64,000 nt of DNA from Hyphomicrobium sp. MC1 (GTDB taxonomy: Bacteria; Pseudomonadota; Alphaproteobacteria; Rhizobiales; Hyphomicrobiaceae), in contig NC_015717.1 of assembly GCF_000253295.1 (NCBI RefSeq), positions 1 to 64,000 of the forward strand. The letters are read 5' to 3'. Positions within the stretch are counted from its first letter, which is position 1, and each line of letters begins with the position of its first letter. The translations under genes were made by a program, and so were the position numbers. The notes below the pieces were generated by a model. The model made no database searches and was not told the DNA's origin. It was given only the letters and a program-made list of their open reading frames with translations. Positions 45,078 through 54,800 of this stretch are shown here, piece by piece.

Positions 45078-45869
45078 ATGACTGTTTTTTGTCCGTCGGT
45101 CACGAAGCGCCCAGCTAGCTTTTTTGAGCCGATAATGAATCCGATTTCCTCTGCCAGCGCCTTCACCGCGCTCTCCATTCTCCAGATGCGCGAAGAGGCC
45201 AGTACGCAGTCCTCGTTGACACCTCTGCCTCCTCCATCGCTGATCGCCAAGGCCGCGTTGAAGAGCCTGTCGCACAAAGAGGCCTCTGCGGATGTCTTCA
45301 AATTTCTCGGTTCAGCTCATTTCACGACAAACTCGGCCGAAATTTTTGACGGCTTGGTGCAAGCGTTCTTGGACCCGGGGCTGCAAGATGAGTTCAGTGA
45401 AAAGATCCACAAAGAAATCGCCAACGGGCGCGCACAAGGTATCTTTGATATGGATCCCGACAACGCTCGGAACAATGCGTTGTTTGACGTGATTATTGCG
45501 CACCGCAAAGATTTTCCGCCTGAGGAGTTTTCTATAACCTTTACGACAGAGAGCGGGGCATGGGGATCGACAACCATTCCGTCGCTCAAAGACATGCCTG
45601 CTTATTTCGCCGAACAGCAAGTTGCGTACCCGACAATCGGGGCGCGGAATGCTACGCCCGACAAAGACAGTGCGAAATTGGATGCGCTTCAGCAAGCGGT
45701 GAACAATCTTGTTCTGAATGGTGCGCAAACGTTCGACAAAGGATCCGTCGACGCGCAAGCTGCCTATGCGATCCTGACGCAGAAGCTCTTTTCGGACGAC
45801 GAAGACCATAAGCGGCGCGTCAGTCGTTCGCCCATGGCCGACGGGCAGGGCAACTATCTCCAAGCCTGA
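45078..45869 (+). CDS. Hypothetical protein, AT-richer orphan
   Basis: The 263-residue ORF has no recognised domain, signal peptide or membrane segment. The real start may be the second Met (MNPISSASAFTALS, 45135), since the first 19 residues look atypical and neither ATG has a strong ribosome binding site. The protein is mixed alpha/beta with a Pro-rich patch (LTPLPPPSLIAK). A/T content is higher than in the flanking DUF4175 and LysR genes. Together with the small ORF at 45908 it may be an acquired segment. Confidence 0.6.
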   Translation: MTVFCPSVTKRPASFFEPIMNPISSASAFTALSILQMREEASTQSSLTPLPPPSLIAKAALKSLSHKEASADVFKFLGSAHFTTNSAEIFDGLVQAFLDPGLQDEFSEKIHKEIANGRAQGIFDMDPDNARNNALFDVIIAHRKDFPPEEFSITFTTESGAWGSTTIPSLKDMPAYFAEQQVAYPTIGARNATPDKDSAKLDALQQAVNNLVLNGAQTFDKGSVDAQAAYAILTQKLFSDDEDHKRRVSRSPMADGQGNYLQA

Positions 45870-45907
45870 ACATTGACGAAAAGCTCCCCACGCCGACTTC
45901 CATTCTG

Positions 45908-45997
45908 TCAGGATCGCGGTTCGTCATCGAAGGGGCGGCGGTCGGGATAAAGCAGGGCTTCGATCCGTTCGATCAGGTGTTCGATCACGCGCATCAT
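45908..45997 (-). CDS. 29-residue ORF divergent from the LysR regulator
   Basis: On the minus strand CGGAGG is followed, after five bases (ATACA), by ATG ATG and an open frame of 29 codons. It starts MMRVIEHLIERIEALLYPD and ends FDDEPRS. The first half predicts an amphipathic helix with regularly spaced Ile/Leu and alternating charges; the second is acidic. The very good ribosome binding site and the divergent LysR gene support a real, regulated small protein. Confidence 0.5.
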   Translation of the reverse strand: MMRVIEHLIERIEALLYPDRRPFDDEPRS

Positions 45998-46031
45998 TGT
46001 ATCCTCCGTTCTTGAATTCACTAAGAGAACG

Positions 46032-46085
46032 GTGCGCTTCCTCCGCGCGCACGACAAACGGCGTTACTTTACAGAACGTGTAAGT
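46032..46085. promoter_or_regulatory. Inverted repeats in the LysR divergent spacer
   Basis: Two dyads lie between the small ORF and the LysR gene: GTGCGC-N8-GCGCAC (about 46032-46051), and ACTTTAC-N5-GTGTAAGT (46066-46085), 16 bases before the LysR ATG. Either could be the LysR-type binding site. Confidence 0.35.
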
Positions 46086-46101
46086 TTTTGTTACATCAGC
46101 C

Positions 46102-47082
46102 ATGGCCCGACGATTGCCGCCGCTCAATGCACTGAAAGCGTTCGAGGCCGCCGCGCGGCTGTCGAGCTTTTCGCGTGCGGCCGATGAACTCAATGTTACG
46201 CATGCTGCCATAAGCCGGCATGTGCGCGCGCTCGAGGCCGAGTTCCGCACGCCACTGTTCGAACGCACGGGACGCGGCGTGGAGCTGACGGAAGTCGGCC
46301 GGTCGCTGGCGCTCGAACTTACAAAAGGGTTCGATCTTCTTGCTTCGGCGGTTAGTCAGTTCGCGCGGCCGTCGCGGCGGCGCAAGCGTTTGATGGTCAC
46401 ATCAGATCCGGCTTTCGCCGCGCTCTGGTTGGTGCCGCGGCTCGGCGCCTTTACGGCGCAGAACCCGAATATCGACATCGTTCTTGATGCAACGCCCCGT
46501 CTCGTCAATTTCTCCAAAGAGGACGTCGACCTCGGTATCCGCTGGGGCGGCGGTGCCTGGGAAGGACTGGAAAGCAAGTCACTCGCGCTCTCGGAACTGA
46601 CGCTGGTCTGCAGTCCTCAATTCTTGCGCGACAATCCATTGTTTGTTGCCTCCGATCTGGACGGCAGTCTTCTCATTCAGGAGACGGCGAAGGAATGCTG
46701 GGACGCGTGGCTTTCGGCGGCAGGCGTCGCGGACGAGGTAACGCCGTCCGGGCCGACACTTAATGGCGACCTCGTCATTGCTGCAGCCGAAGCCGGACAG
46801 GGTTTGGCGCTCGCCGATCAAATCCAGGCGGGTGATGCGCTCATCGCCGGCCGGCTTGTTCGGCCGCTCGATATCAGGGCGACGCGGTTCGGCTATTATC
46901 TCGTGCGCCGATCCGGTGCGAAGATTTCGGATGCGGCGATGGCATTCGAAACTTGGCTCGCCGCCGAACTCAAGACGTTCCAGGCGGCTCTCAAATCAAT
47001 GCAGACAGTAACTTCAATCAAAAGCCGTAAGACCGGGAAAGCCAAAGCTGCTCCCCGGTCCCGCAGCGTCCGCGTGTCTTAG
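46102..47082 (+). CDS. LysR-family regulator, GcvA-like
   Basis: The 326-residue protein starts with the GcvA/AmpR-type sequence RRLPPLNALKAFEAAARLSS, then FSRAADELNVTHAAISRHVR, a typical LysR winged helix-turn-helix. The effector-binding domain follows (about 95-300), and a basic C-terminal tail (KSRKTGKAKAAPRSRS) is unusual for the family. Its natural target is the divergent 29-codon ORF or itself. The C-terminus overlaps the convergent LpxQ-like gene by four bases. Confidence 0.9.
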   Translation: MARRLPPLNALKAFEAAARLSSFSRAADELNVTHAAISRHVRALEAEFRTPLFERTGRGVELTEVGRSLALELTKGFDLLASAVSQFARPSRRRKRLMVTSDPAFAALWLVPRLGAFTAQNPNIDIVLDATPRLVNFSKEDVDLGIRWGGGAWEGLESKSLALSELTLVCSPQFLRDNPLFVASDLDGSLLIQETAKECWDAWLSAAGVADEVTPSGPTLNGDLVIAAAEAGQGLALADQIQAGDALIAGRLVRPLDIRATRFGYYLVRRSGAKISDAAMAFETWLAAELKTFQAALKSMQTVTSIKSRKTGKAKAAPRSRSVRVS

Positions 47083-48029
47083 GGCGTTGCCGGTTTCGGC
47101 ACGAAGCGCGTGAGGAAACCACCGATCACCTGATGGCTCGTCAGTTTGGCGCCCGCCCAGCCGTCTTTCGTCGGCTCGCCCGACCACCAGCGCGAGAACT
47201 GGCGCCACATGTCGATCGGGAACCAGGTGCCGTCGCGGCCCGTTAGCGGTCCCCAATAATCGGCGCTCGTGAATTTGTATTCGATGAAGACGGAGCCGGT
47301 CTTGAGCCGCAGCTCGATGCCGAACAGCGCCTGGGCGACGGGGCCGGTGTACTGGTATTCGTAGGTCCGTGATGGCGCATTCTTCGGATAGATTTCCGAA
47401 TGCGGGAACGACAGACCTGCGCCCGCACCGAAGTAGGGCGAGAAGATACCGAGCGACGGCAGACGCATCAGGCCGTTGAGCGTCAGCATGTTGTGGCCGT
47501 GCGTCCATTCGAGTTTCTTGAAGTAATCGCCAACGCGCCCTTTTGGCGGCACCGGCTTGCCGTCAAAGGTGCCTTCCATATCGAACTGCTGGTCGTCGAA
47601 CGGCGCGTGGACTTTCGAGTGCGTGAAGTCGAGCATCGTGCCGAAACGGCCGCTGAACCAGCGCTGGATGCGCACGCCGTAGTAAAGCGGGTTTTCGAAC
47701 GGCAGTGTGAACCAGTCGATCTTCTTGATCGTCAGGTCGGAGTTGCCGGGTCTCACGTAATGAAAATCGCTCGGATAGTGATAGGGCGCGCCGAGGTAGG
47801 CGCCGAAGTCGCTTTCGCGGCCGGGATGCTGGGCGGTCGAGACCGGCGGGTTGGTCGCGGCGGCACGCGTGTCGGAATCGTTCGGGAGCGCTGCTGCCAT
47901 CACGAGCAGTCCCATCGCTGCGGCGGCTGCCGTCAGCTCGATGGCTCGGACGATTGTGGACGTCGAAGGCCGGCGAACCGCTCCGGGTGCTGGCCACAAG
48001 GGTGCCAAAAGGCGTTCGCGTGCGAGCAT
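47079..48029 (-). CDS. LpxQ-like outer-membrane beta-barrel (lipid A oxidase-like)
   Basis: Residues from about 95 match the rhizobial LpxQ pattern: LYYGVRIQRWFSGRFGTMLD, FTHSKVHA, EWTHGHNMLTLNGLMRL, FSPYFGAGAGLSFPHSEI, YQYTGPVAQALFG and VFIEYKFTSADY. LpxQ oxidises the proximal glucosamine of lipid A to 2-aminogluconate in Rhizobium. This protein is longer (316 residues), with an N-terminal hydrophobic helix (about 28-48) acting as signal or anchor rather than a clear cleavable signal peptide, and a tryptophan-rich insert near the C-terminus. The enzymatic call is inference from barrel similarity. Confidence 0.7.
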   Translation of the reverse strand: MLARERLLAPLWPAPGAVRRPSTSTIVRAIELTAAAAAMGLLVMAAALPNDSDTRAAATNPPVSTAQHPGRESDFGAYLGAPYHYPSDFHYVRPGNSDLTIKKIDWFTLPFENPLYYGVRIQRWFSGRFGTMLDFTHSKVHAPFDDQQFDMEGTFDGKPVPPKGRVGDYFKKLEWTHGHNMLTLNGLMRLPSLGIFSPYFGAGAGLSFPHSEIYPKNAPSRTYEYQYTGPVAQALFGIELRLKTGSVFIEYKFTSADYWGPLTGRDGTWFPIDMWRQFSRWWSGEPTKDGWAGAKLTSHQVIGGFLTRFVPKPATP

Positions 48030-48103
48030 TGAAAATCCCCCCGTTGCCCGTGCCCCTGATGCGCCGGTCTTATCGGTTGCCCGACGTTTGTTGCTGGTAG
48101 GCT

Positions 48104-49207
48104 TTATGCGCCTCCGCCGGGCGCTTGCAAGGCATCGAGCATACGATTCACTGCGGCAATCTGCGGCGCGTCACGAGTTAAATACTGCGGCCCGGTATAA
48201 CCCCACCAATCCCAACAGCCTTGGGGGTTGGCGGCCGAATCCGCCACCTGTGGAAAAAGCACGATGAAGCGGTTGGTGTCGGCCCATCGCGCGAAGCCCG
48301 ATTCCTTGATGAACGTGTCGCCGACCGCCTCGCGATTCTGGGCGCAGCCGTGAAAGGCGATGTGGACGCGGCAGCCGGGCGTCTCGGTGCAGGACTTCGG
48401 CACGTAGACGACGCCGGTTTCCGCAAGCTCGGCGCTGTTGTCGTCACTTACGAATGGACGCTGATCGAAATCAAAGAAGTTGCCGGAGAGCGTCGTCGCG
48501 CGGGGCTGGAGATCGCCGTAGATGAATTTCAACAGCGCGCCAGCCTGATCATAACCGCAGTTGACGACGTAGGGTTCGCCGGAAACGCTACAGGCGCTGC
48601 CTTCATCGTCGGTGACGAACGCGTGACCCGCAGGCAGGTCGGAGACAAGGTCGATGTTGGCTTTCGGCACGCCGAGCTTTTCGTAGAATTCCGCCGCGTG
48701 CTTGACGATCGCGGGGGCGACGGTGCGATCGGATGTGCCGGTGAAGAGATAGATGCGGTCGCGGACGACGTCTGCGATCGGATCGATCTCGCCTTTGGCG
48801 GCGCGTTCTTCGGCTTTCTTCGCGAGGTCTTCGGGATCGGAGACGCCCCAGATGCCGAGCAGGTTCAGCATGCAGCCGTTGACGGCCTTGCTGAGATTCA
48901 AGATTGCGGTGCCGGTGCCTGGCATGGTGTTGGCAAAGATGCTCTCGGAACAGCCGTAAGGGCCGCCCGCGATGATGGCGGCGCCGACGACGCGCTTGGC
49001 GTGCGCCATCTGGAATTGACCCGCCATATAGGCGCCCGATGAGATGCCCGAGACGGATGTTTCATCAACCTTGGCGCCAAGTGCGGGCAGCGGCCGCGCC
49101 GAGGACGCATCGTGCTGGGCGTCGTTGCAGCCGCCGTTTGCAATCGCGACTGCGATCAGGGTGAAGGCGAGCGCGAAGCTGCGGAAAAAGGAATGGCAAC
49201 ACATCAT
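48104..49207 (-). CDS. Secreted PHB-depolymerase-like esterase
   Basis: The 367-residue protein carries a lipoprotein-type signal ending IANGGC. It then has the alpha/beta-hydrolase nucleophile motif GISSGAYM, IIAGGPYGC, LFTGTSDRTV, HIAFHGCAQ and WDWWGYTG, the pattern of polyhydroxybutyrate depolymerase-type esterases. Many cysteines suggest a disulfide-rich extracytoplasmic protein. It probably hydrolyses short-chain polyesters or similar substrates outside the cytoplasm. The start is uncertain: ATG 49207/49204 gives a clean signal sequence but lacks a good ribosome binding site, and the frame is open 70 codons further upstream. Confidence 0.78.
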   Translation of the reverse strand: MMCCHSFFRSFALAFTLIAVAIANGGCNDAQHDASSARPLPALGAKVDETSVSGISSGAYMAGQFQMAHAKRVVGAAIIAGGPYGCSESIFANTMPGTGTAILNLSKAVNGCMLNLLGIWGVSDPEDLAKKAEERAAKGEIDPIADVVRDRIYLFTGTSDRTVAPAIVKHAAEFYEKLGVPKANIDLVSDLPAGHAFVTDDEGSACSVSGEPYVVNCGYDQAGALLKFIYGDLQPRATTLSGNFFDFDQRPFVSDDNSAELAETGVVYVPKSCTETPGCRVHIAFHGCAQNREAVGDTFIKESGFARWADTNRFIVLFPQVADSAANPQGCWDWWGYTGPQYLTRDAPQIAAVNRMLDALQAPGGGA

Positions 49208-49389
49208 AGGGCGTTTGAAATCCGGAATGCGCGAGGCGTCAAAAATGGAATACGCAGCGCACTCTGCACCATCGGCGTTGCGGTTCCAAATGGGACTTTT
49301 GGTTTCCTGTACGCCACCGAATTTGTGTTTGAAGTCTGACTTGGCTCGGTGCTCACTCAGGGGAGCGGATTTAGTTTGCTTAATATTGT

Positions 49390-49474
49390 CACCCTCGGCT
49401 CCAGGCGGAGGATCCATTTTGCAGTTCGTGCCGATGCTTGATGGATCCTCGGGACATGCCCGAGAATGACATCA
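49390..49474. repeat. Inverted pair of GATCCTCGGG-family repeats
   Basis: One degenerate copy, ACCCTCGGCTCCAGGCGGAGG plus ATCCAT (about 49390-49417), faces a nearly perfect copy, TGATGGATCCTCGGGACATG plus CCCGAGAATGACAT (49435-49474). The latter matches 7604-7641 in 35 or so positions with only a few differences. They lie between pbpC and the esterase gene. Confidence 0.65.
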
Positions 49475-49478
49475 TGGC

Positions 49479-51851
49479 TTACCGCACGCGGATCGAAGAG
49501 CGGTCGGTGCGGCCGTTTGCGTCGATGACGGTCAGCTTGGCGAAGCCTTCGGTGGGTTGCCATGTGGCTTCGCGCGTGTGGGTGTCGGACGGAATGGGCT
49601 TGCCGTCGATGAGCCACGTCAGTGGCAGCGCGCCGCCGTCGGCTTTCAAGATCAGCGGATCGCCGTCGAGATCGGATTCGGCGATTTCCGATTGATCGGG
49701 CGGGAAAGAGATCAGCACCGGCGGTTCAAGAAACTTTCCGGCGACCGGATCGTCGCCGGGATCGCGCCAGCGTTTCAGCGGGGCGGGAAGCTCGGCGTTC
49801 GTCGCGCGGATGGCGTTCGCAGGCGCTCCGCGCAACGGCGTGCGACCTCCGGGAACGCGCTCGAACGCGTCGAACAACATCGGCGCGGCGGCGCTGCGGC
49901 CGACGAGGCCGGGAATGCTCGAATTGTCCGGCCGCCCGACCCAGGCCGCGATCACGTACTTGCCGTCGTAGCCGATCGCCCAGGCGTCACGATAACCGTG
50001 GGATGTGCCGGTCTTGTAGGCGAAGCGTCCGCCCTTGGCGTTGAGCGGGGGCGGCGCGTCCTTCAGAATATCGGTGACGTACCAGGCGGCGAGCGGCGAC
50101 ATCAGGCGGTGCGCATTGACGAGCGGCTTCAGATGCGACGTCGCCCAGACCTTGCCGCGCTCGCTCCAGCGGTGGGTCAGCATGATGCTGTCACCGCCGC
50201 GCGCGAGGGCCGCGTAGAGTTGCGTCATGTCTTCGAGCGTCAGGCCGGTGCCGCCGAGCGCCATCGCCAGCGTCGGCTCGGATTTATCCGGGAAACGGGC
50301 TTCGACGCCGGCACGCCGGAAGCGGCCGACGAGCTTGCCCGGTCCAACGCGCGCGAGAACGCGGACGGCCGGGACGTTGAACGATTGCTCAAGCGCTTCG
50401 CGGATCGAAACCGTGCCGTGATAGCCCTCGTCGAAATTCTTCGGTGCGTAGGTGCCGAAGCGGACGGGCCGGTCTTCGATGAGCGTTTCGGGATGCGCGA
50501 GGCCTGCCTCGAAGGCGAGGCCGTAGATAAAGGGCTTCAGCGTCGAGCCGGGGGAGCGTACGGCGGTTGCCATATCGACGGCGCCGTGGCGATCCTTATC
50601 GAAATAATCGGCAGAGCCGACTTCGGCGAGGATTTCGCCGGTCTGGTGGTTGGCGACGATGATGGCGGTCGAGACGTTGTCGCCGATCAATCGGGCATGA
50701 TCCTGCGCGAGTTGTTCAAGGCTTGCCTGCAGATTGCGGTCGAGCGTCAGTTTGATGACGCTTTCGGTCGGATGCGCGGCGACTTCGCTTTCCGACAGAT
50801 GCGGCGCAAGCAGAGGGAACGCGTAACGCACTGACGGAATGCGTTCGGCCTTGGCGCGCTCGGCTTCTGCGGCAGTGATGACGTGGGCGGCAACGGCGCG
50901 ATTCAGCACGCGACTGCGTGCGCGCAGCGCGGCTTTCGGGTTGCGGTCGAGACGGCGGACCTCGGGCGATTGCGGCAACGCGACGAGCAGGGCGCATTCG
51001 CCCAACGATAAATGTTTCGGCTCCTTGCCGAAGTAAGCGAGCGAGGCTGCGCGAACGCCTTCAAGGTTGCCGCCGAAGGGCGCGAGGCGAAGATAGAGTT
51101 TTAGGATTTCGCGTTTCGACAGCGCCCGTTCGAGTTCGACGGCGCGGGCCATCTGACGAAGCTTGCCGCTGGCGGTGCGTTCGTGGCGGCCGTCGAGCAG
51201 GCGCGCGACCTGCATCGTCAGCGTCGAGCCGCCCGAGACAATGCGGCCATGACGCAGCATCTGCAGCGCCGCTCGGACGACGGCTTTGCTGTCAATGCCG
51301 TGGTGGGAATAGAAGCGTTTGTCTTCGAAAGCGAAGAGCATTTTCAGGTAGTGCGGATCGACGTCTTTCGGGTCGAGTGGCAGTCGCCACATGCCGTCAG
51401 TCGTCGTGAAGGCACGCAGCAGGCGGTCGTCGCGGTCGACGACGGTGGTCGAGACGGCGCGCGCATTTTCAAGCGGCAGCGGTCCGGCATCGGCAAAGGC
51501 TTTGAGATAGAGGGTGGTCGCACTGCCCGCCAAAACCGCGATTGCCAGCACTGCACATAGTGCGACACGTCGAATAGTAAAAAGCTTTCGCGGGTGAACG
51601 CCCCCACCCCTAACCGCTGCCTGCGAGGGGGAGGGGGATTCAAGGAAGAGATGCTGCTCATTTCTCCCTTCCCCTTGACTGGGAGGGGGTGGGGTGAGCT
51701 TGGAGACACGCGTAAAGCGCCGGAGGAGGGTGGCTGACGCTGGGGGCACCGACGGCTCGTCACCCCCTCTCCGGCTTTTCCCCAAAAGGGGGAAAACTTG
51801 CGCCGCTGCTGCGTGCAATCGTTTCGCGTTTTGAAGAAGCCCCAGCCGCAC
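49479..51851 (-). CDS. pbpC: Penicillin-binding protein 1C with repeat-derived N-terminus
   Basis: The bifunctional class A PBP has a GT51 domain (FEDKRFYSHHGID, GGSTLTMQVARLL), a transpeptidase domain with SxxK = STLK, SFN and KTGTSHGYRDAW, and a C-terminal PBP1C domain (BiPBP_C). GTG 51851 is strongly supported: AAGGAG lies nine bases before it, inside the end of the upstream gene. This gives an 85-95 residue cytoplasmic tail before the membrane helix (about 95-116), whereas PbpC proteins usually start just before the helix. Residues about 50-86 are translated palindromic repeats (LTPPPPSQGEG, ESPSPSQAAVRGGG). It pairs with the alpha-2-macroglobulin gene. Confidence 0.9.
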   Translation of the reverse strand: MRLGLLQNAKRLHAAAAQVFPLLGKSRRGGDEPSVPPASATLLRRFTRVSKLTPPPPSQGEGRNEQHLFLESPSPSQAAVRGGGVHPRKLFTIRRVALCAVLAIAVLAGSATTLYLKAFADAGPLPLENARAVSTTVVDRDDRLLRAFTTTDGMWRLPLDPKDVDPHYLKMLFAFEDKRFYSHHGIDSKAVVRAALQMLRHGRIVSGGSTLTMQVARLLDGRHERTASGKLRQMARAVELERALSKREILKLYLRLAPFGGNLEGVRAASLAYFGKEPKHLSLGECALLVALPQSPEVRRLDRNPKAALRARSRVLNRAVAAHVITAAEAERAKAERIPSVRYAFPLLAPHLSESEVAAHPTESVIKLTLDRNLQASLEQLAQDHARLIGDNVSTAIIVANHQTGEILAEVGSADYFDKDRHGAVDMATAVRSPGSTLKPFIYGLAFEAGLAHPETLIEDRPVRFGTYAPKNFDEGYHGTVSIREALEQSFNVPAVRVLARVGPGKLVGRFRRAGVEARFPDKSEPTLAMALGGTGLTLEDMTQLYAALARGGDSIMLTHRWSERGKVWATSHLKPLVNAHRLMSPLAAWYVTDILKDAPPPLNAKGGRFAYKTGTSHGYRDAWAIGYDGKYVIAAWVGRPDNSSIPGLVGRSAAAPMLFDAFERVPGGRTPLRGAPANAIRATNAELPAPLKRWRDPGDDPVAGKFLEPPVLISFPPDQSEIAESDLDGDPLILKADGGALPLTWLIDGKPIPSDTHTREATWQPTEGFAKLTVIDANGRTDRSSIRVR
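51600..51700. repeat. Two G/C-rich palindromic repeats inside pbpC
   Basis: Two copies of the family seen around the DUF559 gene lie head-away at 51600-51640 (CCCCCACCCCTAACC...GAGGGGGAGGGGG) and 51661-51697 (CTTCCCCTTGAC, GGGAGGGGGTGGGG). Both are inside the pbpC reading frame. A third, weaker palindrome (CCCCCTCTCC...AAGGGGGAAAA) lies near 51764-51800. All keep the pbpC frame open. Confidence 0.75.
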
Positions 51852-51857
51852 GTCGCG

Positions 51858-54800
51858 TTACTCCTTCAGCGAGACGGTGAGCGAGCCGGCTGCGGAGCGG
51901 GCATAACGCTCGGGCCGGTACATGTCTTCGACGGTTGCCGCCGGATAGACGAATGTGCCGGGCGTCACGGCGCGGACGATGTAGGCAAGCATCGCCGTTG
52001 TGGGTGCAGGCTTTGCTTGTGACGTGCCATCGGGCTGCGTGATCGTGTTGCCACCGGCGTCACCGTTCTCTGTATCCGACGATGACGCCACGCTTCCGAA
52101 GTTGAAGGCTGCAACAAAGCGATCGTCGCGGAACTCAGTGTGCTCCGGCGCTGCCGTCGATTTCAGCCACGAGAGGTTCGCGATCGCGCCGCTTTCGACG
52201 AGATGCGGGTTTTCGATCTCGAAGCCTGCGGGCAAGCGGTCGACGACCATGACGCGGCCGGCCGGATCATCCGACGTGACCTTCACGACCATGACGAACC
52301 GGTCGTTCTGCTTCACGTTCGCCTTGCCGCCGGTCAGGCTTGCGAGATCGATCTTCTTGCCATCGACCGTGTAGGCCTCGCGTTCGATCTTGAAGCCTTT
52401 CGAAACCGGCGGCTCGGGCGTGAGTGCTGCACCGAGAACCGAGATCACAGCATCGACGGCGGTGTCGCCGTTGTTGGTGATCGTCAGCGCGCCGTTCTTC
52501 AACTCGGCGGGCGTCAGACCTTTCAGCAGCGGGCCGTTCACCGGCTTGCCATCGACGGCGAGCGTCGTTGCTTTCACCTCATCGTTCAAAGCCTTCGCGG
52601 CAAGCAGCATCCAGGCTTGTTCCTGCGTGGATGTGTACGTGCGCGTCTCGTAGGCCTTGGCGATGACGGTCGCGAGCTTCGGCTGCTCTTCCCGCGCGAT
52701 GCCGGTTTCGGCGGCGAGCGTGACGAGAGCTGCGCCGTCACGCAGAGTCGAGCCGTAGTCGCTGCGATAGCCGCTATCGGGCGTATCGGGCATTGCGGCG
52801 AGGGCTGCGGAGAACGCGCGCTCGGCGCGTTCCTTGTCGCCCATCATCGCGAGTGCGGCACCGATTTGCGCTTTAGCCAGCGGCGTCGAGAAGCGGTCAA
52901 TGCGTTCATCGGCGTAGTAGCGAAGATCGCCGATGGGCGCGCGGCCGTTGCGGGCGAGAACATAGAGCGCATAGGCCCGGTCTTCGCCGCCTTTTTCGAA
53001 GTCGGATGCATAGGCGATGAAGTTCTGCAGCCGGTCGAGGGCGCGATTGAAGTTCTCGCGCGGCACGTCGTAGTTCGCTTCCTTCGCACGCGTCAGGAAG
53101 TCTGTGACGTAAGCCGTCAGCCACAGGTCGGTGCTGTATGGACCCCAGACGCCGAACGCGCCGGTTGAGTCCTGCATTTCGAAGACGCGGCCGATGGCTT
53201 TCTGCACGCGCTCCTTCAGCTCTTTGTCCTGTGCAATGCCGATCTGAGCCGCGACCGCATTGGCGACGACGAGCGGCATCGCACGCGACACTGTCTGCTC
53301 GGCGCAGCCGTAGGGGTAGCGGTCGAGTTGCGCGAGAAGCGTCGGCACGTCGAGACGCGCGGCCGGTCCGACCGACATGTTGATCCGCGTGCGCGACGGG
53401 ATCAGATCGTAAGCGATGTCGGACGAGACGACGAGCTTGCCGCCGGGCTTCAGCGACGAAATCGTCGTGCGCTTGATGTCGCCTGCGGGCGGGAAGACAT
53501 TGAACGTCATCTCCCGCTTGACGGCGATATCGTTCGGGCCGGTGACGACAGCCTTCAGCGTAATCTCACCAAGCTCAGTCGGCTTGAAGACAACGCGCTG
53601 CATGATGCGTTCGCCTTGCTTCAGGTCTGCCGTCTTGTCGGCAACGGGAGAGAGCATTTCGTTGCGGTCGTCGCCGGTTTTCTGGGACAGCGTGAGTTTG
53701 TACGGCGCGGCCGGCCCATCGACGTTGTGGATCGAGAAGCCGAGATCGACCTCGTCGCCAAGCGTCATGAAGCGCGGTACGGCGGCGGTCAGCGCGACCG
53801 CGTCGCGGACGATCAAATCGCCCGAGCCATGGCCGACCTTATCCTTGCTCCAGGCAACCGCCATGAAGCGGACGGTGCCGTTGAAGTCCGGCAGATCGAA
53901 CGACACGCTCGCAGTGCCGTCGTCCTTCACCTGTACGATGCCGGAATAGAGCGACACGACTGTTTCGACCGTCGGATTTCCTTGCAGCGCGGCGGTGCCA
54001 TCGCCGCCTGAGCGGAGCTTGCCACGGTCAGCGCGCATACCATCGATCAGCTTGCCGTAGAAGTCGCGGATTTCGAATGACAGCTTCTGCTGCTGACCGA
54101 ACCACTTCTCCGGGGCGGGCGTTTCGAAGCGCGTGAGATTTAGAATGCCGAGATCGACAGCCGCAACGACGACGCGGGCGTCTTCGCCGGGTGCCAGGCC
54201 TTCGATCTTCAGCGGCACGTCGACGTGCGCGCCGGACTTCACCTTGTCAGGGAGCGTCACGGCAACTTTCAGCTGCTTGCTCGACTGGTCGATCGGTAGC
54301 CAGCGGATGCCGATGGCGCGGCTCGGCATGCGCTTTGCCGCTTCGTCCATCGGTCGGTAGAGAATCGCGGTGGCGTAGGCGCCCGGTCCCCAGTTGCTAT
54401 CGACGGGAATGTCGACTTCGCCGCCGCCCTTGGCGATATCGACCTCTTTCATCAGGTCGAGGCCGGTGCCGAGCACGGCGACGAGCGCCTTGCCGCCGAG
54501 CTTCGTGGCGATGCGCAGCTTCGCGGTGTCGCCGGCTTTGTAGCTGTCTTTATCCAGCGCGACGTCGAGCTGCTCGGGTGAATCAACTGAGTCGCCGGAC
54601 GTGTACCAGCCGGCGTTGAAGATGAGGCTCGATGCCGGGCCGTCCGCATCGTTTGACGCAACGTCAAGACGGTAACGGCCCCACTGGATCGGCTGCGAGA
54701 TCTTTGCAGCACCGTCCGCGGTTACAGCGAGCGGTCCGCTGCCGATCTTGCGCTTCACGGTGACGGCGTCATAGGTCCACGTGCCGTCGCGGCGATACCA

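Noticed and set aside
49557..50834. Long plus-strand frame antisense to pbpC (and similar ones over the alpha-2-macroglobulin gene)
   Set aside because: These are antisense shadows of conserved genes; no ribosome binding site and no family.
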